A stretch of 64,000 bases of DNA. It comes from Hordeum vulgare subsp. vulgare (Eukaryota > Streptophyta > Magnoliopsida > Poales > Poaceae). Under the pieces are notes generated by a model. That model was not told where the DNA came from and ran no database searches. It was given only the letters and a program-made list of their open reading frames with translations. This document shows, piece after piece, positions 1-12,600 of this stretch. The DNA lies in NCBI RefSeq assembly GCF_904849725.1, contig NW_025422533.1:1-64000 (forward strand), in the 5' to 3' direction. The stretch's first letter is position 1. The number at the start of each line of letters is the position of its first letter. Both the position numbers and the translations under genes were made by a program.

Positions 1-626
1 TGGCTCCATAACTAGCAATGACCATAAATAACCTAGCAAACTACATAAACCATCTTGTGAAATTCAATTGGTTTGCCAATGCTCCATTAATTTATGTAAA
101 TTCAATTGGTTTACATAAACATCTTGTGAAATTCAAATTCATGATTTTTTTTAATTTGTGAATATTTTTTTGGATCCGTACACTTTACGGAATTTCACAT
201 TTTTTGTGTAATTCATGAACATGTTTTGAATTCACATTTATTTAGTTACACCAACATTTTTTGAATATCAGAATATTTTCTTGAACATTTTTAAGTCCCC
301 AAATATTTTTGAATTTCATGACAAGAATTTTAAGTTTGTGACCATTTTCTGAATTTGCAAAAGACTTGAATTTTTCATGCTAGAATAAACTTGAATTTGT
401 AATATTAAAGCAAAACTGACTTAAATAAAAAACCGACCAGAATAAACAACACCAAAACAACAAAAAATAAAAGAAAAAAGTGCGTCCAGGAGCCTTAGTT
501 GTCCTTTGCTTTTTGAGGAGGTTGCCGCTCGCTAGGGGGGTGACGCGTGCCTCCTTTCACTGTGGTGGGTTAGGCCCATGAATGTGCGCCCTAACTCCTA
601 ACTGATGCTAGACGGACGATTTCTTA

Positions 627-650
627 ATATATACATACATACATACATAT

Positions 651-683
<33 letters not shown>

Positions 684-687
684 AACA
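627..687. repeat. Microsatellite (TACA)n / (AC)n
   Basis: Tandem TACA units run into an AC run. The second copy is at 57566-57626. The flanking 100-450 is AT-rich with recurring degenerate TTGAATTT and TTCATGAA words and no recognisable gene. Confidence 0.9.
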
Positions 688-925
688 CAAAAAGAGGGCA
701 AGTTTATCTCCAAAAATGAAAAAGGAAAACCAAAACTAAAGGAAGGCAAGTGATGTCTGAAAATGATAACGTGGGTCTAGGAGTTCAAAGTTGTTTGAGT
801 AACACAAAGAATCATTGTGCTATTTCATTGGCGCACACATGGATCACCGGGCCCCTTTGTTGGAGTAGAACACCAGATTGGGCTTTCATTTATTGTTGGG
901 CTCGCTCGTATAATACCGGGCCCCC

Positions 926-1330
926 ATGTTTGGTGGTGGGGTGGGGTGGGGTGTGGCTTCTAGGTTTCACTTATTGCAAGACCAAGTAACACCTCACCTT
1001 TATCTAAAAACAAATATAGAACACATCACCTCAAGGGTCTACGTATTGTGCAACGCTGAGCACACCACCGCCTTAAGCGTCTACATGTGTACAAACGTAG
1101 TTAGGTACGCTACCGTTACGTATTGTTTCTCTCTCTCATTGTTGTTATCTTGCACGACACCATCGTCAGAGGACGAGAGAGATGACTTGGAGAACTTCCA
1201 GTTCCTCTACAATGGTGTCTTGGTGGAGCTGGAACACCACCGAAACAGGATCCAAACATTCCTCCAAGCTCTCACCGAAGGATCGAGAACTGAGAAGCTC
1301 TCACAACCAACTCCAAGAAGATCTTGTTGA
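926..1330 (+). other. Unrecognised open frame
   Basis: A 134-codon open frame whose last third (from about 1150) has a more protein-like composition, with acidic then charged helical residues (SSEDERDDLENFQFLYNG and following). I recognise no domain and see no upstream exon or splice signals that would make it a gene. It may be a chance frame or a decayed exon. The identical frame in the second copy (57865-58269) adds no evolutionary support, since the two copies are essentially one sequence. Confidence 0.2.
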
Positions 1331-1568
1331 GTACCATTGGCTACGATATAGCACTTGATTTTTTGTGCCTTCACCGTGTTTTATTTGGATTCACATTCCT
1401 CTCTACCACATGTTGTGTTCGGATTTGAATGGTAAAGTTTGAAAACATTCAATTTGATATGTACTTCAATTTTCAAGCTTCAAATAAATATGTTGTGATA
1501 ATATATGTTCAAATGTAGTTTTTATGCAAACATTTGGATAAGAATTAACAAAAAATATATATTGTTTA

Positions 1569-1690
1569 TGGGCTAGATGAAGAAAACTTTAATTCCTAAA
1601 CATGATGAATGAAATTATGGGGGATTGGGTAGATGAAAAAAAAGTTTAATTCCTGAGAAAAATGAGGAACTAAATTATGGGTGATGGGCT
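1569..1690. repeat. Diverged ~56-bp tandem duplication
   Basis: Two adjacent units share GGGTAGATGAA, TTTAATTCCT and AAATTATGGG words (about 1569-1622 and 1625-1681). A GGGCTAGAGATGCC word follows that resembles the ends of the Harbinger-type elements seen elsewhere in the window. Confidence 0.6.
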
Positions 1691-1900
1691 AGAGATGCCT
1701 TTAGCAGACCAAACATCTTTAGCATGCTTATGGTGGTTATATTTGAAAACCATTTAAAAGCTCTTGGACATTTGAAACAAAACATGAATAAGCAGGGAAG
1801 CGTTGCATAAATGAAACAGCCCACACAACTCGGCAAAAAAGAAACAAAAAAAAGAAACAGCCCACACAAGTAAGAGATCGGGATTTGGACAACAGAAACA

Positions 1901-1974
1901 GCTTTCATAGCTCAGTTGGTTAGAGCACCCGTTTAGTAAGCGGGAGGTCTTGAGTTCAACTCTCAATGAAAGCA
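1901..1974 (+). tRNA. tRNA-Thr (anticodon AGU)
   Basis: This 74-base gene folds as a complete cloverleaf. The acceptor stem GCTTTCA (1901-1907) pairs perfectly with TGAAAGC (1967-1973), followed by discriminator A. The D arm holds the A box TAGCTCAGTTGGTTAGAGC, the anticodon loop is TTAGTAA between CCCGT and GCGGG, giving AGU, and the T arm TTGAG-TTCAACT-CTCAA holds the B box. No intron is present. The product decodes ACU/ACC threonine codons after A34 is converted to inosine. The sequence is of the nuclear type, not one of the plastid trnT genes. A T-run follows as Pol III terminator. Confidence 0.96.
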
Positions 1975-3508
1975 TTCGTTTTCCTTTTTGGCACACAGCA
2001 ACAAACAGCTCCTACTTGTCATGGTTCTTGGGTCTGGCTTCCTGGGGCCTCGATCAAAGTTCTACACTGTGTAGTAGTAGTAGTAGGTTTCATGTCCGAA
2101 AGTTTTACCGCATTTACACTGTGTAGTTGTTCATTTCATTGGTCTTTTATGTGATGAAGGCCGGCAAATGCGCTCTAGGCGCTGTTTCCCTGATGCAACC
2201 TCATTACTCTTTTCTGATGACAGGAAATTAAGCGGAAGTGCCGAAACCCGAAAGAGCAGAGGCCCAAGACCATCGAGAGAAACCCACAATGATCGGATGA
2301 ATGAATGAACGAACATGTTTTATTTGGCTTGGGAATTAGTTTGCTTTGCCTAGCTTGAAACGAACGCTTCCAGGAATGCTCAATAATCATGCCATAGCTT
2401 CCGCTGCTAGACTTAATCCCTTTTGGCTGACAAGTTGAGCATGCACACCGCATAGTCTCCAATCCAAGCCCCCCTCCAGTGATTCAATTTATTTTTATTA
2501 CTACTAATATTAGGTCGAGCCAAGAAGTACTGTGGTAGGTGAAGCTCAAATATCAACCCATATACATAACGGCCAGCATTTGATCGAGCAACCAGTCTAC
2601 GGAATAGGCTTGATATATTTCATCTAGTTACAATTGTATTGCTGGTCCGCATGTGGAGTCATTTAGCTGGAATGGCCACTAATCCATTGGTCATTGTCCT
2701 TGTCGGGCATGTGAGGCATTGGGATCTTTTCTTTAAGACACACACGGTATGTTTGGATTCAGATTCACGCGAGCTCAATCATCATAGAGCGATGATTCAG
2801 TCTAGACTGGAAACACAGTACACACTAGTACAAAGAATGGCGCACCTTGGAGCACTAAACATGCATTTAGTCCTTGGAGCACTAAACATGCATTTAGTCA
2901 TAGAGCGATGATTTAGTCTAAACTTGATTCAGTGTACAAGGCGGTATGTTCCCTGCTTATGGAATGTGCATATGAACATCGAATGGAACAAGATCATGTA
3001 AGTGAGAAAACCCGAGGTAAAAGGTCGGTGTTCGTATGACTCTCAGTGAGTGTGAGGACCAAGGGACGTGACGATGATGAACTCCGATGGCCCATACCTG
3101 AATTCCCATGGTTAATACAAATTTCTTTCTTTATGCTGGGACAGCTATATGTTGCTCTACAGAGAGTGGTGGTGGAAACTTGAGACACCAAACTACAATT
3201 TGGCAAAGATATTGTTAAAGCAATATGTATGAGGAATAAGACTGTTGCCATTGTTCAACCTTTCTATTTAGCCTTGTTGGAAATCCATCTTAAAACTGAA
3301 GGACCTTTGTATGGCTAGTATGAAAAAATACAATTGAGGTTGGTGATGTTGCTTGGTCGGGTAAAGACTCACTTAATGGTCATGCATCTTTATGCGATTA
3401 ATTCCCTCAGCTATTTAATCTTTGCAATGATCCTGATTGTACATTATTATTTCGGTTCAATAAGATTAAAGCAACAACTTTGTTCAGAAGATGGCTTACC
3501 TCTGATGT
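1975..3508. other. Intergenic stretch with a paralogue of the LINE target region
   Basis: No supported gene. Bases 2582-2800 resemble 43611-43636 joined to 49143-49330 (shared words GCATGTGAGGCATTGGGATCT and GCGAGCTCAA), so this is a diverged relative of the site where the full-length LINE inserted. At 2847-2898 a 26-base unit beginning TTGGAGCACTAAACATGC is present twice in tandem. Two words beginning CATAGAGCGATGATT flank it (about 2783 and 2899). Confidence 0.6.
1979..1989 (+). terminator. RNA polymerase III terminator of tRNA-Thr
   Basis: TTTT at 1979-1982, backed up by TTTTT at 1985-1989, starts five bases after the discriminator base of the tRNA. This is the usual Pol III stop signal and spacing. 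Confidence 0.8.
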
Positions 3509-3520
3509 CCTTGACCAATG

Positions 3521-3609
3521 CCATTTTTTTTAGAAAAGGAGGTTAAACCCCCGACCTCTGCATCAATTAATGCATGTAGCCATCTTATTAATTATTCCAC
3601 AAAGGTCTA
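3521..3609 (-). mobile_element. 89-bp non-LTR retro-insertion with 12-bp TSD
   Basis: CCTTGACCAATG occurs at 3509-3520 and again at 3610-3621, flanking an 89-base insert. Read on the minus strand, the insert ends in GATGCAGAGGTCGGGGG, CCTCCTTTTCT and an A-run, the same 3' tail as the elements at 3843-5164 and 35339-35396. It is therefore a severely 5'-truncated copy of that retroelement family. The duplicate copy is at 60460-60548. Confidence 0.85.
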
Positions 3610-3842
3610 CCTTGACCAATGACATGAAGTTGATGTCTATGTTGATGATTTACATCTTAGCTCTAACGTTGATATTGTTGTCTGGGTATCAACAAGAATG
3701 GTTAGTATGCAAAATATACATGTACGGATGGCTAGAAGAACAAATGATGCCTGCGTGCAAAGGTTTCGGGTTGGCCGGACAAACTCCTTGATGGCGGCTA
3801 AGCGACAAACGATACAAGATGGTTCCTAGATGAAATTACAGA

Positions 3843-5164
3843 GCCCATGCTCATCTGTCACCTAATCTGAGTCCCCCGCGTCGGCCCCGCTAGGGCGACT
3901 CGGGCGGCGCCCAAACCCAAGCCGTCGGAGGCGCGCGCTCCCTCCTTCATTCCCTCTGTCGTCGTCGGGGCACGCCGCCGGGCAACACTCAGGGGGCGAC
4001 TACGGTGGCAGAGGCATCCCTCTCTCACACGTCTCCACGGGTGGTGCGGGGCCCCTGAACGCGCGGAGGCATGGCCGACCTGTGGAGCGACGGCGATGGT
4101 TGCGTCGACGTCGGCGGTGGTCGTCCCTGCCTCGGGCAACGGTGGTTGCAGGCACATCGGCTAGCCGGTCATGGGCAGCGGCGTGCGGCGGCTGGCCTGG
4201 TTCGGGTGGCAGCGACTGGCTATGCTGCGGCGGCGCGTCACCTGGCTTCAGATCAGCGGCGGTGTCGAGTGTCTGGTGAATTGTTCGGTGGCCTCGGATC
4301 AGATCTATTCTGGGCGGTGCTGCCGGTAGTGGCGGTCATCTCCTCTGTCGGAGGTAGTCGGCCTGAGGCTGGGTGGTTGGATCTCGCGATCCGTCATCTA
4401 GTCCCGGCTGCGAGTCAGGAAGACATAGTTCCCGGTGAAAACCGAGCCGATGACAGACGATGACGGAGTTCTGTGTCGTTACTTTGATGAAGGCATCGTC
4501 TTGTAACTACTGTTGACCCACTCGTGATGCTTAGGGGGAAACCCCAAGATCTGATCGTCGGATGATGGCGGCACTACGGTGTCGTGCCTCTTTTGGGAGC
4601 ATCGTTTCTGGAGCAGCACTGGATGACGGAGGAAGGCGGTGGAGCGGCTTCGTCTTGATCGGAGCTTCGGTGGAGATGTCAAGTCATGCCTGGCCGACAG
4701 GTATTACGCTGTATCATGCCTGCTCGGCAGGTGCTACGCACGACAGATCTTTCGGAGCATTCATTTCAGGATGGACGAGCGCAGGGCGGTGGCGCTGTTG
4801 GGCGCCGTGGTGGCGTCGACGGATGGACGGACTGGCAAGGGTGATACGGATCTCTCTCCTGAAGATGGGAAAGTGGTTCGATGAGGATGACGGCTTCTAA
4901 AACGTGTGCAAGTGGTATACGATTTAGGTTTGCTGCACCGTTTGTTGTTCCGATACGTTATGGGGATGGATCGATGATGACAACGGTTTTTGAAGAGTGA
5001 GAGCACTCAACATTATCATGTTTGTAGGTGTGAATGGCGGCTTCAGGTGGCTTGATGTATGATTTTGTCAGACCTTTATGGAATAATTAATAAAAATAAT
5101 TGTATGCATCGATTGATGCAGAGGCCGGGGTTTGAACCTCTTTTTCTAAAAATAAATAAAAAAG
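3843..5164 (+). mobile_element. 1.3 kb non-LTR retroelement with 15-bp TSD
   Basis: AGATGAAATTACAGA is present perfectly at 3828-3842 and 5165-5179. The insert ends in GATGCAGAGGCCGGGGTTTG and an A-rich tail (5138-5163), so it went in by target-primed reverse transcription on the plus strand. A diverged paralogue at 25701-25740 reads straight across the junction without the insert. The body is GC-rich in its first half (3870-4480). It has open frames of 112-130 codons (4071-4463, 4562-4900), but I recognise no reverse transcriptase or endonuclease. It is thus a non-autonomous or 5'-truncated element that would need a LINE in trans. Confidence 0.85.
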
Positions 5165-5179
5165 AGATGAAATTACAGA

Positions 5180-5401
5180 CTAGTTACATTCTGGTTTTCA
5201 TAGAAACTCCTTTTTCTGAAGGTGTATTGGTAAATCGTCACTGTCCAGGTCATAGCTTTCAAACCTCATATTTGGTTGCATTATCTCCTTAATTATTACA
5301 ATAATGTAAAAGACTCCCAAAAAATTACACAAGTAATTTAGGTATCACTGGCTCCATAGTACAAACAGAATACAAGAGCTGGATAGCTTTCCTATCCACA
5401 G
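5180..5401. repeat. Background segment with a paralogue at 25720-25951
   Basis: From CTAGTTACATTC through ATAGCTTTCC this matches 25728-25940 with scattered substitutions. Shared blocks include CTCATATTTGGTTGCATTAT and AGTAATTTAGGTATCACTGG. I recognise no coding content. It is the downstream flank of the retroelement at 3843-5164. Confidence 0.85.
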
Positions 5402-5466
5402 TTTTTCGAAAAGGAGGTTCAAATCCTCAGTCTCTGTATAAATCGATGCATACAGTTATACTAAAG
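5402..5466 (-). mobile_element. Short retroelement 3' tail
   Basis: Plus-strand TTTTTCGAAAAGGAGG followed by CCTCAGTCTCTGTA and ATCGATGCATACAG is the reverse complement of the same 3' tail seen at 3521 and 35339. The paralogue at 25951 lacks it. I could not identify a clear TSD. 5467-5880 holds nothing I recognise, apart from a repeated GGTGTCAAAACATT at 5790 and 5818. Confidence 0.55.
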
Positions 5467-6462
5467 TCATACTCGGAATGTTTAGTATCATTGTCCAATT
5501 CTTCACTTATGTTCTTTTTAGAACGAGGGCACCGCTTCGTGTAGACATTACGAAGATCTGACGGTGGACATCAAAAGTGGCCAGCCAACAAATAGAATCA
5601 GCTTTTTCTTTTCCTTTTTTGAGAGAGATTTATTACTTATCTTCTTAAACTAATTTTGTTTAACTAAGATAGTCTTCATATTCAGGATATATGTGGTCCG
5701 TGCACTTGGCAATGTGGCAAGATCAGCTTCGGCTGCATGCCTGTTGTGTGGGTTTTTCCGGCAGCCACTTAATGCGATTGGTGGTTAAATGGTGTCAAAA
5801 CATTGTATTTCCGTTATGGTGTCAAAACATTTAATGTGGCCACTTAATGTTTAGAGAGGGAAAGGGAAAAAAGCGAGTTCGGGACAATATCAGGAAACCC
5901 ACCGTTCATGCCTGTCATCAGGAACACAGACTGCGGGGTGAAAACCTGATATTATCCAAAACTACGCAACAAAGATCAAAAGTATTACACTGCCATGTAC
6001 CAACACCACTACCAGGAGCCCCACAACAACCATCACCGAACCAGGCTCACAAAAGAGCACAGAAATAAAACGAAAAGTTTTCACCAATTCGGACATAGAG
6101 CCTAAACATCACCATGGAAACCAAGCCATCAGCACCGCAACCAGCAAAGTTTATCACCAAGGGGGGGGGGGGAATCGAACATCTCCTTCCTGCATTTACC
6201 ATTCATCCCAGACTTCTTCTTCACCAGCCTGCTCGCTCGCTTCTGGCCTTGGTGGTCCACACAGCCGCAGCATTTGAGCTGCGCTCTTTTTCAGCAACTG
6301 AGCTCCCTTCTTGACATTCTCTGCCATCGCCGGTTTCTGCATACCTGCCCAGTATTCAATAAACGCACACGTTGTGAAGGCAATTTCGAAAGGAGTTTTA
6401 ATCCACTTTCTTTTCAAAAGTAGCCTGATTCCGAGCCAACCAAATAGACCAGCAAACTACAA

Positions 6463-9400
6463 CTAAGCCAACATTATAGATCTCGCATAAGCCTGGCAAA
6501 AAAGCATACGACAAGAGAAAACCTGCCAAATTGTTTTCGGAATATAACTGGTACCAAAAACAGCACCAACCGTTCTCCAAACAATCTTGGCCACAGAGCA
6601 CCCAAAGAACAGATGTTGCGCCGATTCAAGTTCATCATAGAAAGAACATTTAGGATCTCCCTGCCACTGTCGTTTTCTCATATTATCTCTAGTAAGAATG
6701 GAGTTTTGAAATAGCTGCCACAGGAAGATTTGAATCTTCAAAGGAATTTTAGTCCCCCAAATCCACTTATAATGGGCCCCCGCAAGATTTTTTTCTAACC
6801 ATCTATACATAGATTTAGTGGAATATTCTCTGGAGTTATCTAATCTCCAGTAAACCTCATCATCTTCATCTGCACAAATTTTATCCAACACACATTGCTT
6901 CATTTCATCCCATTTCTGAAGCATAGCTGGAGATAACCTTCTCCTAAAAGAAGTTAGATGATTCATACTCTCCAGTTTATCCATAGTACACTCCTTATCT
7001 AGGCAAATTTCAAAAAGATCAGGATATTTATCTTTAAGAAGGATATTCTCACCCAAATCATCTAGCCAAAGGCTAGCAATGTTACCTTTTTAAGCACCAC
7101 CCCTCTCCAGCCATGTAATGCTCCTTAACTTTCAAAATATTTTTCCAACACGGGGAATCAGTAGCTTTCTGCTAAACCTTAGCCACAGATGTTCTTCTAA
7201 GGTACTTAGCTTTCACAATATCTTACCATAATCCCTTCTTCTTCTCCAACTTCCACCACCATTTAGCTAGCAAGCTGATATTCTGTTTCCTTAAATCTTT
7301 AACCCCCAGACCCCCCTTTGCTTTAGATCTACAAACACGGGTCCATTTCACCATATGATACCCTTTTCTCCCTTTGCGGTGCCAAAAGAATTTTCTTCTA
7401 GGTTTGTCCCATTTTTCCAGCGTAGATTTTTTTATCAAAGCCATGGACATATAGTATGAGGGAATATGAGATAACACCGCATTAACTTTAATTAGTCTAC
7501 CCCCACTGGACAAAGATTCACTAATCCAGGATTCCCCATGACTAATAAACTTGTCATCAACAAAAAGCCAGTCACTGCATTTAAGCCCAGCATAATTAAC
7601 AGGCATACCCAGGTACTTAATAGGAAAAGCCCCAATGTCACAATTGAACATATCAGCATAATTCCTCATAGTATCATCATCCACACCAACTGAGAAAATC
7701 TCACTCTTCACAAAGTTGATTTTCAAACCAGACATAATCTCAAAGAGATAAAGCAACAGTTTAATATTCAAAGCATTACTAACATTGTCTTCAAAGCATA
7801 GGATAGTATCATCCGCGTACTGAAGAATTGCTACCCCGTTTTCCACTAAGTCCGCCGCTAACCCAGTAAACAGGCCATTCTCCTATGCTTTCAGGACCAT
7901 CTTAGTAAGATAATCAGCAGCTAGATTAAAGAGGAAAGGGGACAAGGGATCACCCTGTCTCACTCCCTTAGCACTCTGGAAATATTCTCCCACCTCATCA
8001 TTCAACTTCACGCTAATGGTACCACCTACCAGAATTCTCCTAATCCAATCAATCCAACGCGGGTCAAAATTTCTTTTGCTATGACAATCCAACAGGAATT
8101 CCCAGTTAACTTTATCATATGCTTTTTTCAAAGTCAAGTTTAAGGACAATCCCTTTTTTCTTCTGAGCATAAGTATGATGTAGAATCTCGTGCAGTGACA
8201 TGATCCCGTCCATAATATCTCTATTTTTGATAAAGGCATTCTGATGTCGACTAAACAAGATGTCTACATGGGGTTCTAATCTGATAGTCAGCACCTTGGT
8301 AATCAACTTGTAAATACACCTTAGCAAGCAAATAGGTCTGAACTGTTGCATTTTATCAGCTCCGGCTACTTTAGGTAACAGTGTTATTATACCATAGTTG
8401 ATTCTCTCCACATCGAGATTATTTTCATGAAACCATTTAAAAAGTGACATCACATCTTCCTTAACAACATCCTAGCAGGATTGAAAAAATTCAATTGGGA
8501 TATTATCAGGTCCAGGGGCCGTGTTATGTTTCATTAAGAACAAAGCATTTTTAACTTCTGTATCCGAAAAAGGCCTAAGTAAGAGAAAATTCTCAATATC
8601 TCCCAATTTCTCTTTATCATCCCACATATTCCCATCTATCTTACATAGGTTTCCAGGAGCAGGGCCAAAAAGATCTTTATAAAAATCAGTAGCATGTTTA
8701 AGCATGTTCTTATTCCCTTCTATTATCATATCCCCGCAACTACGAGAGATGATAGTATTTCTCCTTCTCCTCCCATTCACCATCCTATGAAAATATTCAG
8801 TGCTACTATCACCCTTTAGCAACCAATTGTCATGTGATTTCTGTAGCCAAGCTACCTCCTCTTCCATCAGTAAGCTATTTAATTCTACCAGCATCTCCAC
8901 TTTTTTGCAATAAAGCTCAGGGCTCAAAGTATCATTTTCTTGCAACTCCTCAATATGCCCTAATTCCTCCCTCAACCACTTTCTTCTCTTCCTGGCTTGA
9001 CCAAAATTATTTGAGTCCCACCCTTTAAAATACTTTTTGAATCTCTTCAATTTGATATTCATGATATCAATAGGATTACCAGAATATACAGGTTGCATCC
9101 AGATTTTAGCCACTAAAGTATTAAAATCAGGTTTGCTCAACCAATTCAGATCAAATCTGAATTCCCTCTTTCCAAAATTAATGGGAATATTATCATCAGT
9201 ATTAAGAATCAGGGGACAGTGGTCCGAAATCTCTCTAATAATCTTCCTAACAAAAGTAAAAGGAAACAGATGTTCCCAGGATTTGGACATGAAAACTCTA
9301 TCCAGTTTCTCCAAAGTAGGATTCTGTTGATTATTAGACCAGGTATAAATGCCACCACTCATATCCTCCTCCCGCAAGGAAAGAGCATTAATAATGGAAT

Positions 9401-9874
9401 TTAAAAGGTCTGAGGAGTGTCCTAGGCTCACCCTCTTATTTTTCTCCCCAACAAATCTCCCCCCAATGTAGGGACAAGTAATGTGACTGCATGTAGCCGC
9501 AAGCTCCGTCAGGAAATCAGTTTAAATTCTTCATGTGTTGATCCATATACCACCAGAATACAACATTTCATCTTAAGAATTTTGTTCCACAATTCGAAAT
9601 TCATAAGATATTTGCCCTCCACACAGTTAACAAGATCAAACACATTACTTCTAAAGCCACCTAATATTCCACCCGACTTCCCTTCCAAAGGGATCCACTT
9701 CCAACTGAAAGCTTCTCCAGGATCAATTATTCTCAGGAATTTAGGCGAAAAATCTTTCTTCATAGTTTCTTGAATCCCAACAAAATCAAGCTTAAAGTCT
9801 CTGACCAAGTCAGAAATATATGTCCCCATGCCTCTCTTCCCAATCCCCCTACAATTCCAAAAGAGACTAATCAT
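6463..9874 (-). pseudogene. LINE 1 ORF2, endonuclease-reverse transcriptase, broken
   Basis: Starts at the ATG at 9874 (MISLFWNCRGIGKRG, the N terminus of an APE-type endonuclease with an IQET motif). A frame change between 9509 and 9431 leads into the rest of the endonuclease (RKIIREISDHCPLIL) and the start of the reverse transcriptase (8472-9431). A TAG at 8472-8474 interrupts the frame, which continues through 8453-8115 (QFRPICLLRCIYKL, KNRDIMDGI). It shifts near 8130 to 8239-7883 (AYDKVNWEFLL, RQGDPLSPFLFN), then to 7846-7223 with the catalytic YADD box. 7056-6463 is the zf-RVT region, where the second zinc ligand is changed (CSFY for CSFC). Dead, but all domains are recognisable. Confidence 0.85.
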
Positions 9875-11987
9875 TTTTTTCTGTTTTTTGGATTTTGGGT
9901 TTTGGTGCTAGGTTTGCCAGGAGCCATAGCCTTACCTGGACCATCCCCCACTTTCTGCTTTTGACTTCTAGTCACAGGTTTAGATATAGTAATATTAACT
10001 TTTTTCCTTTCTTTCTTCCTGGATCTAACCACAGTAAAGTCATCAGCATCTAAGCCCTCATCTCCTACCCACTCAGTATCTAAGGGAGATGCTTTTCCAG
10101 CAGCATTAGTGATAAACAAAATTTTATCATGTTGATTATCACTCTTATCAACCTTTTTAGCAATGTTAGCTCTGGAAATCTCAAGTTCTCTTATGATATC
10201 TATGGTTTCAAAATTATCATCAGGAATATTAACGCCCATTTTAACAACAACAGATATAATCTCAAGATTTGATAAAACTTCAAAAGAATTACCAGGAGAT
10301 ATGCTGTTACCTTGTAGATCTCTCTTTTGAGCCAGCCTCTCAGCTGTAACACCCATATGCTCCACATTGGCCCCCACATTCCACTTGCTACATCAGACTT
10401 GCATTTCCTCCCTCACAGGGGGAGTAGGAATCACTTCCACTTTCTCACCAGAATTATCACGGGACTGCACCAAATAGGATTGTTTTTTTGATTACCAGAG
10501 GTTTCACTAGGGTCCATCTCAGTCACCACAAGTTCTCCCATACAAGCATCAAGATATGATGAGAATTTTTTACCAGAAACAGAAATAGAGCATGGCACAA
10601 TCTGCATAGAGTTCACTATAATTTCATCATAGGATACCATCCGAGAGTCCACATTCCCCCTTCCTCATTGTTTTGATTTTTTTCAGCCTCTTCCACCATA
10701 GTATCAATAAGCAGCCCATTTCCCACTTCCCCCACTTTCTTCCTCAGACAACATGTTCTCACTCTCATTTTGTTTCTTTTCCTCCTCCATGTTTTCTTCC
10801 ACAGGATTCATCACCACATTTTTCCCATAACCACCTCCAGCTGTTCCTGGGGGAGCCGAAGACTCCCCCATATTAGATGAGGATGCAATGTTTCTTTCAA
10901 CACGAGTATCAGTATTAAACCTAGCTTTTTTAGTAGCATTACCTTCCTCATTTTCTTGATGCACTCCAATTCTCTCTCTTGGAGGATTTTTAATCAGGAT
11001 TTTATCAACAGAAAAGAAGAAATCATAAAAGTGTCCTCCCAACACCCCTTCCGCTGAAGCAGGGATGTCCTCAGCATCTCTACAACCCAGCTTAATTCTA
11101 ACAGATTCAGGCCTATTTATAGTTGCTTTATCAATTTCCAAGGTTACTCCCACAAGAGATCCCACATAAGCAATATTCTTCTCATGTCTCTTATCTAGAG
11201 GAATGTTACTCACATTGACCCAAGCAACATTCAGCACCCCTTTAGCCCCCACAGATTCAAACCATTTTCTCAGGTTAATCACAACACCGTTAAAAAATTC
11301 CTCCAACTGTCTACCAGATGCATAACCCTCCACCACAAAAATCACAATAAATCTGTTCCTATTAGTAGTCTGGCTCGGTGTACTATGATCATGGATATAG
11401 AAAAAGCCCTTCCACTCTGCCTGGAACCCACACATGGGTGCTACGCACTCCCATGGAAGAACAGTATTGCATATAGGGGCCAGATGTCCATGAATCCCCC
11501 ATCTACCACAAATAGCACGCGGACAGCAAATAGGCAAGTGCCCAGGATTCTTGCAAGTGACGCAAACCTCAGCGCCTCCCACTAGTGGAGAGGCGTTCCT
11601 CTTGCCGGGAGTGGGATGTCGACGATCATGAGGTTGATGAAGTTGTTGCGGACGCGTCTCCTGAAGTCGTCCTCCCGCAGATCTACCCGCGGCGACCTGG
11701 GTGCTGTTGTCGCCCCACTTCTTCCCACGGGCTCCTCCTTGCACCTCCATGGCTGCCGCCTCCCATCTGGCCTTGTCGGAACCACCGTGTCGTGGATCTA
11801 TGTTGGAGGAGTTTTGCCTGCCGTCTTCGGCTTCGCGCGTCCACACCATGTTGCGTCCGCCTCCGCCTCCGCCACGGCCGCGACCTCCTCCAGGTCCGAT
11901 CCGACCACCACGTCCACCGCGCCCTAATCGACCTTCGCCACCTCCATCTCCACGGAACCCACGGCCACCCATCTCTCGCCCTGCCAT
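9871..11987 (-). pseudogene. LINE 1 ORF1, gag-like nucleic-acid-binding protein, broken
   Basis: The likely start is the ATG at 11987 (protein MAGREMGGRGFRG), although the frame stays open upstream to 12476. The N-terminal part is glycine/arginine-rich. A zinc knuckle CVTCKNPGHLPICC (CX2CX4HX4C) is encoded at about 11525-11566. A second knuckle has lost a cysteine (CGRW in place of CGRC). A DUF4283-like RNA-binding region follows (about 11000-11360). The main frame ends at a TGA at 10704-10706. Coding resemblance continues through 10652-10431 and then, shifted, through 10377-9871, so at least two frameshifts broke the gene. Its last codon overlaps the ORF2 start as ATGA (9871-9874). Plant LINE ORF1 proteins coat the element RNA. 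Confidence 0.8.
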
Positions 11988-12600
11988 GGGTGGATTCCGC
12001 GGCGGCGACGCTGTCACCTCGGCGAATGATCTACTATCCCCTCCAACCTTCCCCTCCCACCAGCCGAAGGAAGGCGAAACCCTAGGTGGCGAAACCCTAG
12101 CTTTTCCCCAGAAGTGGCCGAAGAGAGAGGCGAGATCTGGAATGGGCGACGCTGCGGGGGTGGGTGGGGATATCGCCGAAACCCTATCGCCGCTTCCTGT
12201 AGCACACGAGCCTTCCCTTAGCGGGGCCGGGGCCTCTCCCTGCCCGACGCTCGACACGGGCCTAGGCCCGAGAATGCCCGACTCGGGCGTGGCTTGCGGC
12301 ACACGGTCGCACAGGGGTACGTGGATGCTCCCCACGGTCACTCTCTCCTGCGTGTCGGCCCGAGCCGCCGGCGATGAGGAGCGCCGCCGTGGGCGCGCCT
12401 GCGGTGAAGGAGACGAGATAAACGTGAGGAATGCCATCAAGTAGCTGTCTCTGGTCCCACATAAAGCTTGAACCAAAAATAAATAAATAAAATAATATGT
12501 TTTGATAATTAAATAGAGGCGGCAACCAAATGTAACAGTTGACAGATATGAGAAAAGGTCCTAGGAAGGTGCGTGTTGCACCCCTTCTTTGTCGGACTAA

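Larger units (their letters stand above)
1..7062. repeat. Left copy of a ~57 kb-spaced direct duplication
   Basis: This block recurs in the same orientation at 56939-64000. I found no substitutions by eye. The differences are four single-base length changes: C versus CC near 120, T6 versus T5 near 1352, A3 versus A4 near 1600, and G12 versus G11 at 6161-6172. The true ends of the repeat lie outside the window on both sides. It contains the tRNA-Thr gene, two retro-insertions and the 3' part of a LINE. Confidence 0.97.
5880..12476 (-). mobile_element. Degraded L1-type LINE (first LINE)
   Basis: A minus-strand non-LTR retrotransposon with ORF1 (nucleic-acid binding) followed by ORF2 (endonuclease, reverse transcriptase, zinc-finger). 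The pieces are in correct order but broken by several frameshifts and stops. The 5' end lies near or above 12000-12476 and the 3' end somewhere around 5880-6080. Neither TSD nor a clean A-tail could be found, so both limits are approximate. The 3' part (to 7062) is included in the window-scale duplication. Confidence 0.85.

Noticed and set aside
2151..2230. Possible box C/D snoRNA downstream of tRNA-Thr (GTGATGA then CTGA)
   Set aside because: The C-like and D-like boxes are only about 35 bases apart, no terminal stem forms, and no guide complementarity could be argued. Dicistronic tRNA-snoRNA genes exist in plants, but this is too weak.
11585..12444. Long plus-strand open frames (up to 247 codons)
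   Set aside because: They are antisense to the GC-rich ORF1 of the first LINE, with proline/arginine low complexity, and no independent support.
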